Of a DNA stretch of 64,000 nucleotides, positions 55,367 to 64,000 are shown piece by piece (position 1 is the first letter of the stretch; every line of letters starts with the position of its first letter). A program made the position numbers and the translations under genes. Under the pieces are notes generated by a model. That model worked only from the letters and a program-made list of their open reading frames with translations. It ran no database searches and was not told the origin of the DNA. Source of the stretch: Hyphomonas sp. (GTDB lineage Bacteria; Pseudomonadota; Alphaproteobacteria; Caulobacterales; Hyphomonadaceae); assembly GCA_017792365.1 (NCBI GenBank), contig CP051229.1:3161725-3225724 (forward strand), in the 5' to 3' direction.

Positions 55367-56159
55367 GGCTGGCCTCCGCCTGCTGCTCTGCGTTGATCGC
55401 CGTGTCGCGCGCCGCGCGGACGGCCACGACGCTGTATCCCTCTGCCTTCAGCCGCTTGATCAACGTGGAGACGGTGCGAGCTGAATTGCGGAACGGATCG
55501 TGGAGGAGGATGACGCCGCGATGATTATTCTGCGCCAGCTTGTCCATGACCGTGGAGACGATCGTTCTGGTGTTGGTTGTATCCCAATCCTCGCTGTCGA
55601 TGTCGGCGGAGACGCTGATCAGTCCGAGGTTTTCGACGAGCGCGTCGAGCTCTGGCGATGAAGCGAGGTAGGTGAAACGGAATAGCGTCGCGCTCTGATC
55701 GCTGATTTCAGGGGAAGCGGCCAGCGCGGCATTGATCGCATCCAGGCTGCGCTGGATGTTGGCGCGCGCTTCGTCCAGCGAGACGTCGGTGAGGCCGACA
55801 TGAGCCCAGCCGTGTGAGCCGACCTCGTGTCCTGACAGGGCGATGGCGCGCGTCAGGTCGGGACGGGCTTCGGCATGCTCGCCCTGGAGGAAGAAGGTTG
55901 CGCGAACGCATTCGGCGGCGAGGGCTTCGAGGACCTTCGGCGTGCGCCGGCGTTCCGGCCCATCATCGAACGTCAGGACGACTTCGCGCTCTCCCAGCTG
56001 ATCTTCCAGGGGCGGGGATGCGGGCGACAACTCGATCACTCGTGAAACGCCGAGCGCGTCTGGTCCGCAGGCATCAATTGGGTATGGCGAAACCGGTTCG
56101 TCAGCGCAGCCGGCGAGGGCGGTTCCCATGAGGATGACGCACGCGAGCTGTCGGCCCAT
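55353..56159 (-). CDS. NodB-type polysaccharide deacetylase lipoprotein
   Basis: A 268-residue protein with signal and lipobox (VILMGTALAGC). NodB domain: motif 1 VVLTFDDGPERR with the catalytic Asp pair, motif 2 GHEVGSHGWAHVGLTDV with the metal histidines, then LFRFTYLASS (arginine motif), DSEDWDTTN, and ILLHDPFRNSA. It removes N-acetyl groups from a cell-surface glycan or peptidoglycan. The ATG at 56159 is chosen since the lipobox follows at the right distance; an upstream start at 56231 is rejected. Coupled to the MBOAT gene. Confidence 0.9.
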   Translation of the reverse strand: MGRQLACVILMGTALAGCADEPVSPYPIDACGPDALGVSRVIELSPASPPLEDQLGEREVVLTFDDGPERRRTPKVLEALAAECVRATFFLQGEHAEARPDLTRAIALSGHEVGSHGWAHVGLTDVSLDEARANIQRSLDAINAALAASPEISDQSATLFRFTYLASSPELDALVENLGLISVSADIDSEDWDTTNTRTIVSTVMDKLAQNNHRGVILLHDPFRNSARTVSTLIKRLKAEGYSVVAVRAARDTAINAEQQAEASHAVR

Positions 56160-56357
56160 CGCAGGAATGGACGGTCGCCTCAATACGGTGCTGCCGGCGG
56201 TTCCGGGCATTGGGCCAGCTCTTTTAACCACTCGCGCGCAGCAAAACCGGAGCGTGACGACGCGACACGCTCGTTATTTTGCAAGAGCCAAGCCACCGGC
56301 GCCCACAAGAGGAGGGCATAGTCGGAACCCGAAGACCCGGCTGAATGAGCGCGTCCG

Positions 56358-57890
56358 TCAGATTTCCTGGTTGTAGGCGCCGACTTCCTTGAAGCCGGCA
56401 AGGCGCGGCTTGATCTCCTCGCGGAAGAGCTTGCGCATGTCGTCGTCGGATTGCATCGACTCCACCACAACCACCAGTTCCGGCTTGTTGGACGAGGCGC
56501 GGACGAGGACCCACGACCCGTCTTCCAGCGTCACGCGGGCGCTGTTGACCGTGTTCACATCCGTGATCTTGCGGCCGAGGATCGAGCCGCCATCCTTGCC
56601 GAGCTGTTCGTAGGCCGCGACGACCTGGTCGACGACGCCATACTTGGTCTCGTCGTCGCAGTGTGCGGCCATGGTCAGCGACGTGTAGGCCGTGCCGAGA
56701 TCGCCCTTGAGGTCCGACATGGAGCGGCCCGGGTTGCGGTCCAGCATCTTGAGCACTTCGGCGGCGGCGACGAGGCCGTCGTCATAGCCATAGCCGAGCG
56801 GCTCGCGGAAGAAGAAGTGGCCCGATTTCTCGAAGCCGGCGAGGGCGCCGAGTTCCGTGGTGCGGCGCTTGATATAGGAGTGGCCGGTCTTGAAATAGTC
56901 GACCGTGGCGCCGTTTTCTTGCAGCACCGGATCGGTCTTGTAGAGGCCGGTGGATTTCACATCGACGACGAATTTGGCGTTCGGGAAATTCTTTGAAAGA
57001 TCGCGTGCGAGCATCAGCCCGATCTTGTCGGCGAAGATTTCCTCGCCGGTGTTGTCGACAACACCGCAGCGGTCGCCGTCGCCGTCGAAGCCGAGGGCGA
57101 CGTCAGCGCCGTGTTCCTTCAGCGCCGCGGCCATCGCATGCAGCATTTCCGCGTCTTCGGGGTTCGCGTTGTAGTTCGGGAAGGTGTAGTCGAGATTGCA
57201 TTCCAGCTCGATCACTTCGACGCCCATCTTGCGCAGCGCGTCTGGCGCAAAGGCGCCGGCCGTACCGTTGCCGCAGGCGGCGATGACTTTCAGCGGGCGT
57301 TCGATCTTCACGCCCTTGCAGACGGCTTCGATGTACTTCTCGCGCATGCCTTCGACGTGGACGATCCTGCCGCCGGGCTGCGGGTTGAACTTGCCGTTGA
57401 GGACGACGTCCTTGAGCTGGCCCATCTCGTCGGGCCCAAAGGTGAGCGGCTTGTTTGCGCCCATCTTCACGCCGGTCCAGCCGTTCTCGTTGTGCGATGC
57501 GGTGACCATGGCGACGCACGGAATGTCGAGGGCGAACTGGGCGTAGTAGGCGACGGGCGACAGGGCGAGGCCGATGTCGTGAACTTCCATGCCGCCTTCG
57601 AGGAGGCCGAGGATCAGGGCCTGCTTGATGGCGATCGAGTAGGACCGGTAATCATGGCCGACGACAATCTTGGGCTCGACGCCCATGTTGCGGATGACGG
57701 TCGCGAGGCCAAGGCCGAGCGCCTGAACGCCCATGTAGTTCAGCTCAGGAGCTTTTGCCGTTTTCGGATCATCCCCCGGCGCGCCAAACCACCAGCGCGC
57801 GTCGTACTCCCGAAACCCGGTCGGCTTCACGAGCGCTGTTGTTTCAAACTCAAGGGTGTTCGCCTGAATGGCTGGCTTGGGCGTCTTCAT
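56358..57890 (-). CDS. Phosphomannomutase / phosphoglucomutase
   Basis: A 510-residue alpha-D-phosphohexomutase, ManB/AlgC type. Four expected motifs are present: phosphoserine loop VTASHNENGWTGVKMG, metal loop LGFDGDGDRCGVVD, sugar-binding FEKSGHFFFREP with GYGYDDGL, and phosphate-binding RASSNKPELVVVVE. It interconverts hexose-6- and hexose-1-phosphates for nucleotide-sugar synthesis. Its placement beside the deacetylase and acyltransferases points to surface-polysaccharide supply. Confidence 0.93.
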   Translation of the reverse strand: MKTPKPAIQANTLEFETTALVKPTGFREYDARWWFGAPGDDPKTAKAPELNYMGVQALGLGLATVIRNMGVEPKIVVGHDYRSYSIAIKQALILGLLEGGMEVHDIGLALSPVAYYAQFALDIPCVAMVTASHNENGWTGVKMGANKPLTFGPDEMGQLKDVVLNGKFNPQPGGRIVHVEGMREKYIEAVCKGVKIERPLKVIAACGNGTAGAFAPDALRKMGVEVIELECNLDYTFPNYNANPEDAEMLHAMAAALKEHGADVALGFDGDGDRCGVVDNTGEEIFADKIGLMLARDLSKNFPNAKFVVDVKSTGLYKTDPVLQENGATVDYFKTGHSYIKRRTTELGALAGFEKSGHFFFREPLGYGYDDGLVAAAEVLKMLDRNPGRSMSDLKGDLGTAYTSLTMAAHCDDETKYGVVDQVVAAYEQLGKDGGSILGRKITDVNTVNSARVTLEDGSWVLVRASSNKPELVVVVESMQSDDDMRKLFREEIKPRLAGFKEVGAYNQEI

Positions 57891-58111
57891 TCTGGTCCCC
57901 TAAGAGTGGCGCAGAAGCGGGCGCCGATGTCTGAATTGGTTGTGCGCAGGAGTGCAAGATCATTGCCGGACGGGCGCTGCAAGAGCCTGCTAGCAGGAAA
58001 GGATTAAGGTTTCTCGTCGCGCGAGCCTGGCTCGCTGCATCCGGATCAGGCGAACGGACCAAATTTTGCAGTGTTTCCATGTCGATAGTTCGTTGGGCGG
58101 GAAGCGCAGCA

Positions 58112-59214
58112 ATGATTTACAATATTCAGGTGGCGCGCTGCATCGGGATGTTTGTCGTTCTGGCCTATCATGGTCAGGACCTGTTGACCCGCTTTTACGA
58201 CACCGAGCCGACCATGCCGCGCTTCCTGCATGGCGCGATCGACATGTTCTTTGTCGCCTCCGGCTTCATCATGTTTCACATTCTGCGCGATGGCGACCGG
58301 ACGCCCTACCAGTTCCTGGCTGACCGCTTCATCCGCGTCTATCCGATCTACTGGCTGACCACGACGCTGTTCGTTGCGCTGTACCTGATTGGCTTGCAGC
58401 CGGCCTTTGTCAGCCAGATCAACTTTGACGATTTCCTGCATAGCATGGCGCTCATTCCCGATATCAGGGCCGACGGCCGGCGGGCGATGATTGTCGAGCA
58501 GGCCTGGACGCTGATCTTCGAGATGTACTTCTACGTCCTGCTCGGCCTCAGCCTGTTCCTTGGTTCGCAGCTGCGCTCGCTGATCGCGCTGACGGTGATC
58601 TTCGGCATGGGCCCGATTATCCTGCATTACACCGACATGCTGCCGATGCCGCTTGAGTACGTGCTGCGCCCGATCACGCTGGAATTCGTGGCGGGCGGCA
58701 TTCTGGCCATGCTGTATCGTCAGCCCATTGCGCTTCCAAAACGGGCATGGGTGATGATGGGCTGGGCGTCGCTGCTCGGCGGCCTTGCGATCATGATGTT
58801 CTGGAGCGTCCGCTACGAGTGGGCGGTGTGGTCAAACTTCGAGATCAGGGTTGTGGCGTTCGGCGTCCCGGCGACGATGGTTGTGGCCGGCCTTCTGTTG
58901 CTCGAAAAAGGCGAGGCGCGCTGGAGGTCCAAGACGATGCTCTTCCTCGGCGCTGCGAGTTATACGACGTACATCTTCCACATGTTCGGGCTGCAATACA
59001 CGATGACCGTGCTGACCGCCCTGTGGCCCGGCGACAGCAGCATCCGATCCTCACGGTCTACTGGGCCAGCGTCGTCGTCTCGCTCGCAAGCTGCGCGGCG
59101 GTCTACGCCTGGCTCGAGATACCGATGACCAAGGGGCTTAAGGCTGGCTTCCGTAAGCTGCACCCCAACATGTATCGCGAGCGCGCCAAGAACCGGGCGC
59201 TCGCGGGGGCGTAA
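58112..59214 (+). CDS. Acyltransferase 3 family membrane protein (one frame break)
   Basis: About 367 residues with ten or so helices. N-terminal MIYNIQVARCIGMFVVLAYH followed by DMFFVASGFIMF and FIRVYPIYWL are the acyltransferase 3 signature, with the conserved early histidine. The frame shifts near 59038 (one base missing); the restored tail reads PILTVYWASVVVSLASCAAV and ends ERAKNRALAGA. The ATG at 58112, with GGGAAG upstream, fits the family start; an ATG at 58079 is possible. Such enzymes O-acylate exopolysaccharide or LPS. Confidence 0.85.
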
Positions 59215-59244
59215 CGCCAACCCGCCAGCGCCCGACCGGACGGT

Positions 59245-60642
59245 CTAGTAGCGGTAGTGCTCTGGCTTGTAGGGGCCTTCGACGGTCACGCCGATATAGT
59301 CAGCCTGTTCCTTCGAGAGTTCAGTGAGCTTCGCGCCGATCTTTTCGAGGTGCAGCTTGGCGACCATCTCGTCGAGGTGCTTGGGCAGAACGTAGACCTT
59401 GTTTTCGTACTGGTCGCCCTTGGTCCAGAGCTCGATCTGGGCGAGCGTCTGGTTGGTGAACGAGGCCGACATCACGAAAGAGGGGTGCCCCGTCGCGTTG
59501 CCGAGGTTCAGCAGGCGGCCCTGAGAGAGCAGGATCATGCGATTGCCGGAAGGCATCTCGTACATGTCCACCTGATCCTTGATGTTGGTGCGCTTGAAGT
59601 TCTTCAGCTGCGCGACCTGGATCTCGTTGTCGAAGTGGCCGATGTTTCCGACGATGGCCATGTCCTTCATCTCGCGCATGTGCTCGAGCCGGATGATGTC
59701 CTTGTTGCCGGTAGTCGTGATGAAGATGTCGGCGGTCTTCACGGCGTCTTCGAGCTGAACGACTTCATAACCGTCCATCGCCGCCTGCAGGGCGCAGATC
59801 GGGTCGATTTCAGTGACCTTCACGCGTGCGCCTGCACCGCGCAGCGAGGCGGCCGAGCCCTTGCCGACATCACCATAGCCGCAGACCACAGCGACCTTGC
59901 CGGCCATCATCGTGTCGGTGGCGCGGCGGATGCCGTCGACCAGCGATTCCTTGCAGCCATACTTGTTGTCGAACTTCGACTTCGTGACGCTGTCGTTGAC
60001 GTTGATGGCGGGGAAGGGAAGGTGGCCCTTCTCCATCATCTGGTAGAGGCGGTGGACGCCGGTGGTGGTTTCCTCTGACACGCCCTTGATCGCGTGGCGC
60101 TGCTTCACGAACCAGCCGGGGCTTTCCTTGAGCCGCTTGCGGATCTGCGCGAAGAGGGCCTCTTCTTCCTCCGATTGCGGGTTGGCGATCAGGTTTTCTT
60201 CGCCTTCCTCAACGCGTGCGCCCATCAGGATGTAGAGAGTGGCGTCGCCGCCGTCGTCGAGGATCATGTTGGCCGTGCCTTCCTTGAAGAAGAAGATCCG
60301 GTCAGCGAAGTCCCAGTATTCTTCCAGCGTTTCGCCCTTGTGGGCGAAGACGGGGACACCGGCCTTGGCGATGGCGGCGGCGGCGTGGTCCTGGGTCGAA
60401 TAGATGTTGCACGACGCCCAGCGGACTTCAGCGCCGAGCGCGACCAGCGTTTCGATCAGGACGCCGGTCTGGATCGTCATGTGCAGCGAGCCGGCGATGC
60501 GCGCGCCCTTCAGCGGCTTGTCCTTCCCGTGCTGCTCGCGCAGCGCCATCAGGCCCGGCATTTCCGTTTCGGCGATATCCAGCTCCTTGCGGCCGAATTC
60601 GGCGAGGGAAAGGTCTTTGACAGCGTAATCGGCGGCAGACAT
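59245..60642 (-). CDS. ahcY: S-adenosylhomocysteine hydrolase
   Basis: A 465-residue NAD-dependent hydrolase of the methyl cycle that splits SAH into homocysteine and adenosine. Key blocks: [47 protein letters not shown] (catalytic Lys and Asp), NAD fold [18 protein letters not shown], and TTTGNKDII. The C-terminal KPEHYRY closes the substrate channel. The internal insertion typical of proteobacterial enzymes is present. The ATG at 60642 gives the family start. A palindromic operator lies 69 bases upstream. Confidence 0.97.
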   Translation of the reverse strand: MSAADYAVKDLSLAEFGRKELDIAETEMPGLMALREQHGKDKPLKGARIAGSLHMTIQTGVLIETLVALGAEVRWASCNIYSTQDHAAAAIAKAGVPVFAHKGETLEEYWDFADRIFFFKEGTANMILDDGGDATLYILMGARVEEGEENLIANPQSEEEEALFAQIRKRLKESPGWFVKQRHAIKGVSEETTTGVHRLYQMMEKGHLPFPAINVNDSVTKSKFDNKYGCKESLVDGIRRATDTMMAGKVAVVCGYGDVGKGSAASLRGAGARVKVTEIDPICALQAAMDGYEVVQLEDAVKTADIFITTTGNKDIIRLEHMREMKDMAIVGNIGHFDNEIQVAQLKNFKRTNIKDQVDMYEMPSGNRMILLSQGRLLNLGNATGHPSFVMSASFTNQTLAQIELWTKGDQYENKVYVLPKHLDEMVAKLHLEKIGAKLTELSKEQADYIGVTVEGPYKPEHYRY

Positions 60643-60710
60643 GCGCGGCTCCGGCAATGAAGGGATGTTTCGCGGCTCTATAGCAGCGCTGCTCAGGGAT
60701 CGCAAATCAT

Positions 60711-60726
60711 ATAAAGATATCTTTAT
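60711..60726. promoter_or_regulatory. Palindromic operator upstream of ahcY
   Basis: ATAAAGATATCTTTAT is a perfect 16-base palindrome in otherwise GC-rich DNA, between ahcY and the divergent EF-hand gene. It looks like the operator of an ArsR-family SAH/SAM-responsive regulator (SahR type) that controls methyl-cycle genes in proteobacteria. The match to that family is from memory; the regulator is not in the window. Confidence 0.65.
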
Positions 60727-60893
60727 GTCTTTTCGCGCCAAGTCGTGCGGGATGGACGGATGCGCCTCCCACATCGGCGAAGCAGGGGCGAACTTTTCAG
60801 GGATTACCTTGCTTGCGACTGAGTCCAGCTATTGCGAAGGCTGTTGCAACGGCGCAACTATTGGCCGACCGGGAAGCTGGAGACCGGACCAAG

Positions 60894-61424
60894 ATGAAGA
60901 TGATCCGCAGAACCATTGCCGCCACTCTGGCGCTGCTGGGCGCAGGCAGCCTGTCGCAGATGGCGTCCGCCCAGACCGGGCCGGACACGATTGACCATCT
61001 GGAAGGCCCGCCGGGTCCCCTGGCGGCCGGCTTCAACCGGCAGGACGCGCGCCTGATGCGTCCGGGCGCCTTGCTGTTGGCGAGCTACGACCGGAACGTC
61101 GACGGCGTGATCACCATGCGCGAGATCGACGACGGCGCAGAAGCCAGCTTTCTGGTCGCCGACAAGGATGGCGATGGCGTGCTGGGCGGCTTCGAGCAGA
61201 GCGACTGGGCGCGTGCAGCCGGCGGCGGCGACGACATTCTGGCCAATCCGATGCTGTTTGACGCCGACCTGGACCGCCAGACGACGCGTGAGGAATTCCT
61301 CGCTGGCGTGAAACGGCTCGCGACATCCGTTGAAACGGACGAACCCGGCGTACTGAGGTTCAGGGACCTTACGAAGCCGCTCGGTGAGCGCGACAACCGT
61401 CGCACTGCGTCGCGCGACTTTTAG
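60894..61424 (+). CDS. Exported EF-hand calcium-binding protein
   Basis: A 176-residue protein with signal peptide (IAATLALLGAGSLSQMASAQ). Two EF-hand-like loops are DRNVDGVITMRE and DKDGDGVLGGFE; a third, DADLDRQTTREE, keeps several ligands. The N-terminal mature part FNRQDARLMRPGALLLA precedes the loops. Periplasmic Ca2+ binding is expected; the role is unknown. The ATG at 60894 (or 60900) starts the signal; GGAGACC lies upstream. Divergent from ahcY. Confidence 0.8.
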   Translation: MKMIRRTIAATLALLGAGSLSQMASAQTGPDTIDHLEGPPGPLAAGFNRQDARLMRPGALLLASYDRNVDGVITMREIDDGAEASFLVADKDGDGVLGGFEQSDWARAAGGGDDILANPMLFDADLDRQTTREEFLAGVKRLATSVETDEPGVLRFRDLTKPLGERDNRRTASRDF

Positions 61425-61457
61425 CGGCGCGCCCGAGCGTTTTCTGTTTTCGCGGGT

Positions 61458-61736
61458 CTACTCGTCTTCGTCGAACTTGCGCGCGACGAGATCGCACAGC
61501 GCGGTCAACGCCGCCTCGGCGTCCTGACCCTGTGTCTCGATCTCGATGACATGGCCGACCCGCGCGCCGAGCATCAGGAGATCCATGACCGATGCGGTGC
61601 CGACGGTCTCGTCGTTGAATGAGACCTGCACATCGGATTTGAAGAGCGCAGCTTCGCGGATGAACGCCGCTGACGCGCGAGCGTGAAGTCCGCGCTGGTT
61701 CACCAGCTCTACCGATCTCTTATGGGTATTGTTCAT
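61458..61736 (-). CDS. HPr-type phosphocarrier protein
   Basis: A 92-residue PTS carrier. The phospho-histidine is in NQRGLHARASAAF, and a serine at the place of the regulatory Ser46 is in GTASVMDLLMLGA. In alphaproteobacteria this NPr/HPr relays phosphate from EI-Ntr to EIIA-Ntr (ptsN at 5.3 kb) and EIIA-Man. It overlaps EIIA-Man by 4 bases (ATGA), so the two are coupled. No sugar-specific PTS genes are nearby. Confidence 0.93.
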   Translation of the reverse strand: MNNTHKRSVELVNQRGLHARASAAFIREAALFKSDVQVSFNDETVGTASVMDLLMLGARVGHVIEIETQGQDAEAALTALCDLVARKFDEDE

Positions 61737-62137
61737 TCAGCGCGCTGGAGGAGATCCGACACGACGCGGATGAACTTGTGGCCCGCGTCGTGGGCGAGCT
61801 GGCAGGCTTCGGCCATGCTGGCCTTGTTCCGCACCTCGGCGAACTTGATCAGCATGGGCAGGTTGGCGCCGGCGATCACTTCGATATTGCCGCCGCCCAT
61901 CACCGAGATGGCGAGATTTGAGGGCGTGCCGCCGAACATGTCGGTGAAGATCACGACGCCCTTGCCGTCATCGCAGGCCTCGCACGCCGCGACGATCTCG
62001 TTGCGCCGCATGTCCATGTCATCATCCGGCCCGATGCATACGGTGCGCGTCGCCTCCTGCGGACCGACGACGTGTTCGGTAGCGGCGACAAACTCGTCGG
62101 CGAGACGACCGTGTGTGACGACGACCATGCCGATCAT
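61733..62137 (-). CDS. PTS EIIA component, mannose family
   Basis: A 134-residue EIIA-Man-fold protein. The phosphoacceptor histidine is in MVVVTHGRLADEF, and VVIFTDMFGGTPSNLAISVM is the diagnostic second motif. In alphaproteobacteria without mannose PTS permeases it acts as a regulator. It lies between chvG and HPr. The usual hprK gene in the gap is missing: only 66 bases separate it from chvG. Confidence 0.93.
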   Translation of the reverse strand: MIGMVVVTHGRLADEFVAATEHVVGPQEATRTVCIGPDDDMDMRRNEIVAACEACDDGKGVVIFTDMFGGTPSNLAISVMGGGNIEVIAGANLPMLIKFAEVRNKASMAEACQLAHDAGHKFIRVVSDLLQRAE

Positions 62138-62203
62138 TGGGAAACCTCGATACAGGCGAACTGGGTTAATCGTGGCGCGCAGACCATCGCGGGGTCAAGC
62201 CTA

Positions 62204-63798
62204 TTAAACGGTAAACGGCGCCTGCGGCAGTTCGACGACAAAACGGGCTCCTGCAACACTCTCGCCACCTTGCGGTCCGGGGCGATTCTCGGCCCAGACC
62301 CTGCCTTTGTGGGTCTCTGCGATCTGGCGGACGATGGAGAGACCAAGGCCGGAATTGTTGCCGAACTTCGCCCCTTCGGGACGGTCGGTGTAGAAGCGGT
62401 CGAAGATCTTCTCCAGCTTGTCGTGGGGCACGCCGGGCCCGTCGTCGTCCACGACGATGCGGATCGCCGGTCCGTTCAGCCGGCTCTTGTGATCCAGCGT
62501 GACCCTGACTTCGCCGTCGGCGGGAGAAAACGAGCGCGCATTCTCGATCAGGTTGCGCATGATCTGGCCCAGCGGCCCCTCGCGGCCCATGACCACTGAC
62601 GGCTTGCCGCGGGTCTCGATCTTCAGGGTCACATTGGCCTGATGCTCCCGCCGCGTATCGCGATAGATTGAGACGATTTCGTCAATCAGGCGCTCGATGT
62701 CGACCGGCGTGAGCTTCTCGCGGACGATCTCGCCTTCAAGTCGCGACAGGTTGGAGATGTCGGTGATGAGGCGGTCGAGCCGGATCACATCGCGTGCAAT
62801 GACTTCCCGCATCCGCTCGCGGACGGCCGGGTCCTCGACCGTGCGCGATGTCTCGACCGCCGACCGGATGGAGGTGAGGGGTTCTTGAGCTCGTGGGCCA
62901 CATCCGCCGCGAAGCGTTCGTTGGACTGGATGCGGTCGTAGAGCGCGGCGGTCATGGCCTCCATGGCGCGGGCGAGGTCGCCGATCTCGTCCTTGCGATT
63001 GTGCAGCGCGCCGAGACTGAGCCGTTCGGCAGCGCCCGTGCGCACGCGATCCGAGGCGATCGAAAGCTTTCGCAACGGACGGGCGATCCCTGCGGTGAGC
63101 AGGGCGGATGTGGTGAGCGCCACGAGGATGGCGACAACGATGAGTGGTATGAGGGCTGCGCGCTCAGCCGCGATGATGTTGGCGACATCGCTGGTTTCGA
63201 TGGTGACTGTGCCGACGACGGCGCCGACGAGCCGGATGGGGACCGTAACCGAAATCACGCGCTCGGCGGCGTCGTTGAACCGTTCTGATGCGACCGTGTC
63301 GCCACGCAGGGCGCCCTGGACTTCCTCCTCCAGCGAAACGGCCTCTTCGATCTCTTCGCTGCCAAAGCCTTCCAGCGTGCGGTTGGCGGCGCGCACGACG
63401 GAGAGCCAGCTGCGCTCAAGCGCGTTGGGCTCCTCGATGGGCGGCAGCTCGCGACCTTCCACTTCATCATTGAGGAGATCGGTGTCGGCGACCACTTCAC
63501 CTTCCGGATCGTGGATGCGCAGGCGCGAGTTTTCGAGCACCGGGATGCGCTTGATCCGCGCCCGCGCCACATCGTCGAGCAGACGCGGGGTCGGTTCGCC
63601 GATCGCTGCGCTGTCGGTGAGGATGGACGAGATCGTGTCGGCCATCTCGTTGAGCGACGCCTTGCGCGCCTGGACGAGATTGGAGCGCACCTCGTTCAGC
63701 GCCAGCGCGCCGGTGATGATAATGATCAGCCCGGCCAGGTTCGACGCCAGGATCAGCCGCGCAATCGGCGAGAAGATCAAAGCGCCGGTGCGCCGCAC
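62204..63798 (-). CDS. chvG: ChvG-type sensor histidine kinase (one frame break)
   Basis: About 531 residues: two membrane helices (about 15-35 and 218-240) around a periplasmic sensor domain, a HAMP (RPLRKLSIASDRVRTG), H-box FAADVAHELKNP, then, after a break in the CCCC run at 62878-62881, DISNLSRLEGEIV, the N-box GQIMRNLIENARSFSP, DDDGPGVP and NNSGLGLSIVRQIAE. One missing C (homopolymer) explains the break exactly. GTG start. ChvG/ChvI (ExoS/ChvI) senses acid or envelope stress. Follows chvI by 25 bases. Confidence 0.9.
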
Positions 63799-63823
63799 TG
63801 CACCGCGCGAACGCGGCGAAGGC

Positions 63824-64000
63824 TCAGACTTCCTTATAGCGGTACCCTACGCCGTAGAGCGTCTCTATCGAATCAAACGTGTCGTCGAGATCGCGAAACT
63901 TCTTGCGCAGCCGCTTGATGTGGCTGTCGATCGTGCGGTCGTCGACATAGACCTGATCGTCGTAGGCCGCGTCCATGAGCTGGTCGCGACTTTTCACGTA
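63824..64000 (-). CDS. chvI: ChvI response regulator, C-terminal fragment
   Basis: Only the last 58 residues are in the window; the start lies beyond 64000. They are the winged-helix DNA-binding end of an OmpR-type regulator: [19 protein letters not shown], then [15 protein letters not shown] and [12 protein letters not shown]. Adjacent to chvG in the standard order, hence ChvI rather than another OmpR-family protein. Confidence 0.9.
   Translation of the reverse strand, partial: YVKSRDQLMDAAYDDQVYVDDRTIDSHIKRLRKKFRDLDDTFDSIETLYGVGYRYKEV

Noticed and set aside
60643-60893. SAH or SAM riboswitch upstream of ahcY
   Set aside because: I found no convincing pseudoknot or conserved core; the palindromic operator is a simpler explanation. 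A covariance-model search would decide.

Overview
The window is a high-GC, gene-dense chromosomal segment of an alphaproteobacterium. The best fit is the Caulobacterales/Hyphomonadales side of the class (Hyphomonadaceae- or Parvularculaceae-like). Evidence for this is a DivL-type tyrosine 'histidine kinase' with a CtrA box and GANTC sites in its promoter region, a ChvG/ChvI two-component system, a FYDLN-type acidic zinc-ribbon protein, an AccD lacking zinc-ribbon cysteines, large TonB receptors and a CP4-like class II EPSP synthase. There are no transposases, prophage genes, rRNAs or CRISPR arrays.

Layout. (1) 1-5.8 kb: LPS export and nitrogen-PTS block lptC-lptA-lptB, rpoN, hpf, ptsN, with an opposing MscS channel. 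(2) 5.8-14.4 kb: tRNA-Ala, FYDLN protein, a fused aroA-cmk gene, an unknown gene, a KefB/C-like antiporter, then rpsA and ihfB. (3) 14.5-23.9 kb: mscL, then trpF, trpB, trpA, accD and folC. A betaine/choline/ergothioneine-type ABC transporter, a GIY-YIG protein and several hairpin-rich repeats interrupt this block. (4) 24-35 kb: an accessory stretch with a 1036-residue TonB receptor, motA, sodC, cytochrome c', malyl-CoA lyase, a SOUL protein, flavin reductase, DoxX and several unknown exported proteins. (5) 35.3-44.6 kb, minus strand: a compact run tsaE-amgK-murU-addB-addA-trxA. (6) 44.7-50.2 kb: ferredoxin reductase and ferredoxin, then a PepSY/TonB receptor/DUF2946 metal-uptake cluster. (7) 50.3-64 kb: divL, an unknown gene, a surface-polysaccharide group (MBOAT, polysaccharide deacetylase, phosphomannomutase, acyltransferase 3), ahcY with a palindromic operator, an EF-hand protein, HPr, EIIA-Man, chvG and the end of chvI.

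How genes work together. Read as a whole, trpFBA-accD-folC / trxA-addAB-murU-amgK-tsaE / divL / ahcY / HPr-EIIA-chvGI looks like one ancestral alphaproteobacterial gene order with accessory blocks inserted between the anchors. The nitrogen PTS is split across the window (EIIA-Ntr at 5 kb, HPr and EIIA-Man at 62 kb). The HPr kinase gene often found between EIIA-Man and chvG is absent.

Caution about the data. Eight otherwise well-conserved genes carry one or two single-base frame breaks (antiporter, folC, trxA, addA, addB, the unknown gene at 52.9 kb, acyltransferase 3, chvG). Most are apparent one-base losses, several in homopolymers, and coding sense is intact on both sides. Sequencing or assembly indels are the likeliest cause, so these genes are given as full spans rather than as truly dead genes.
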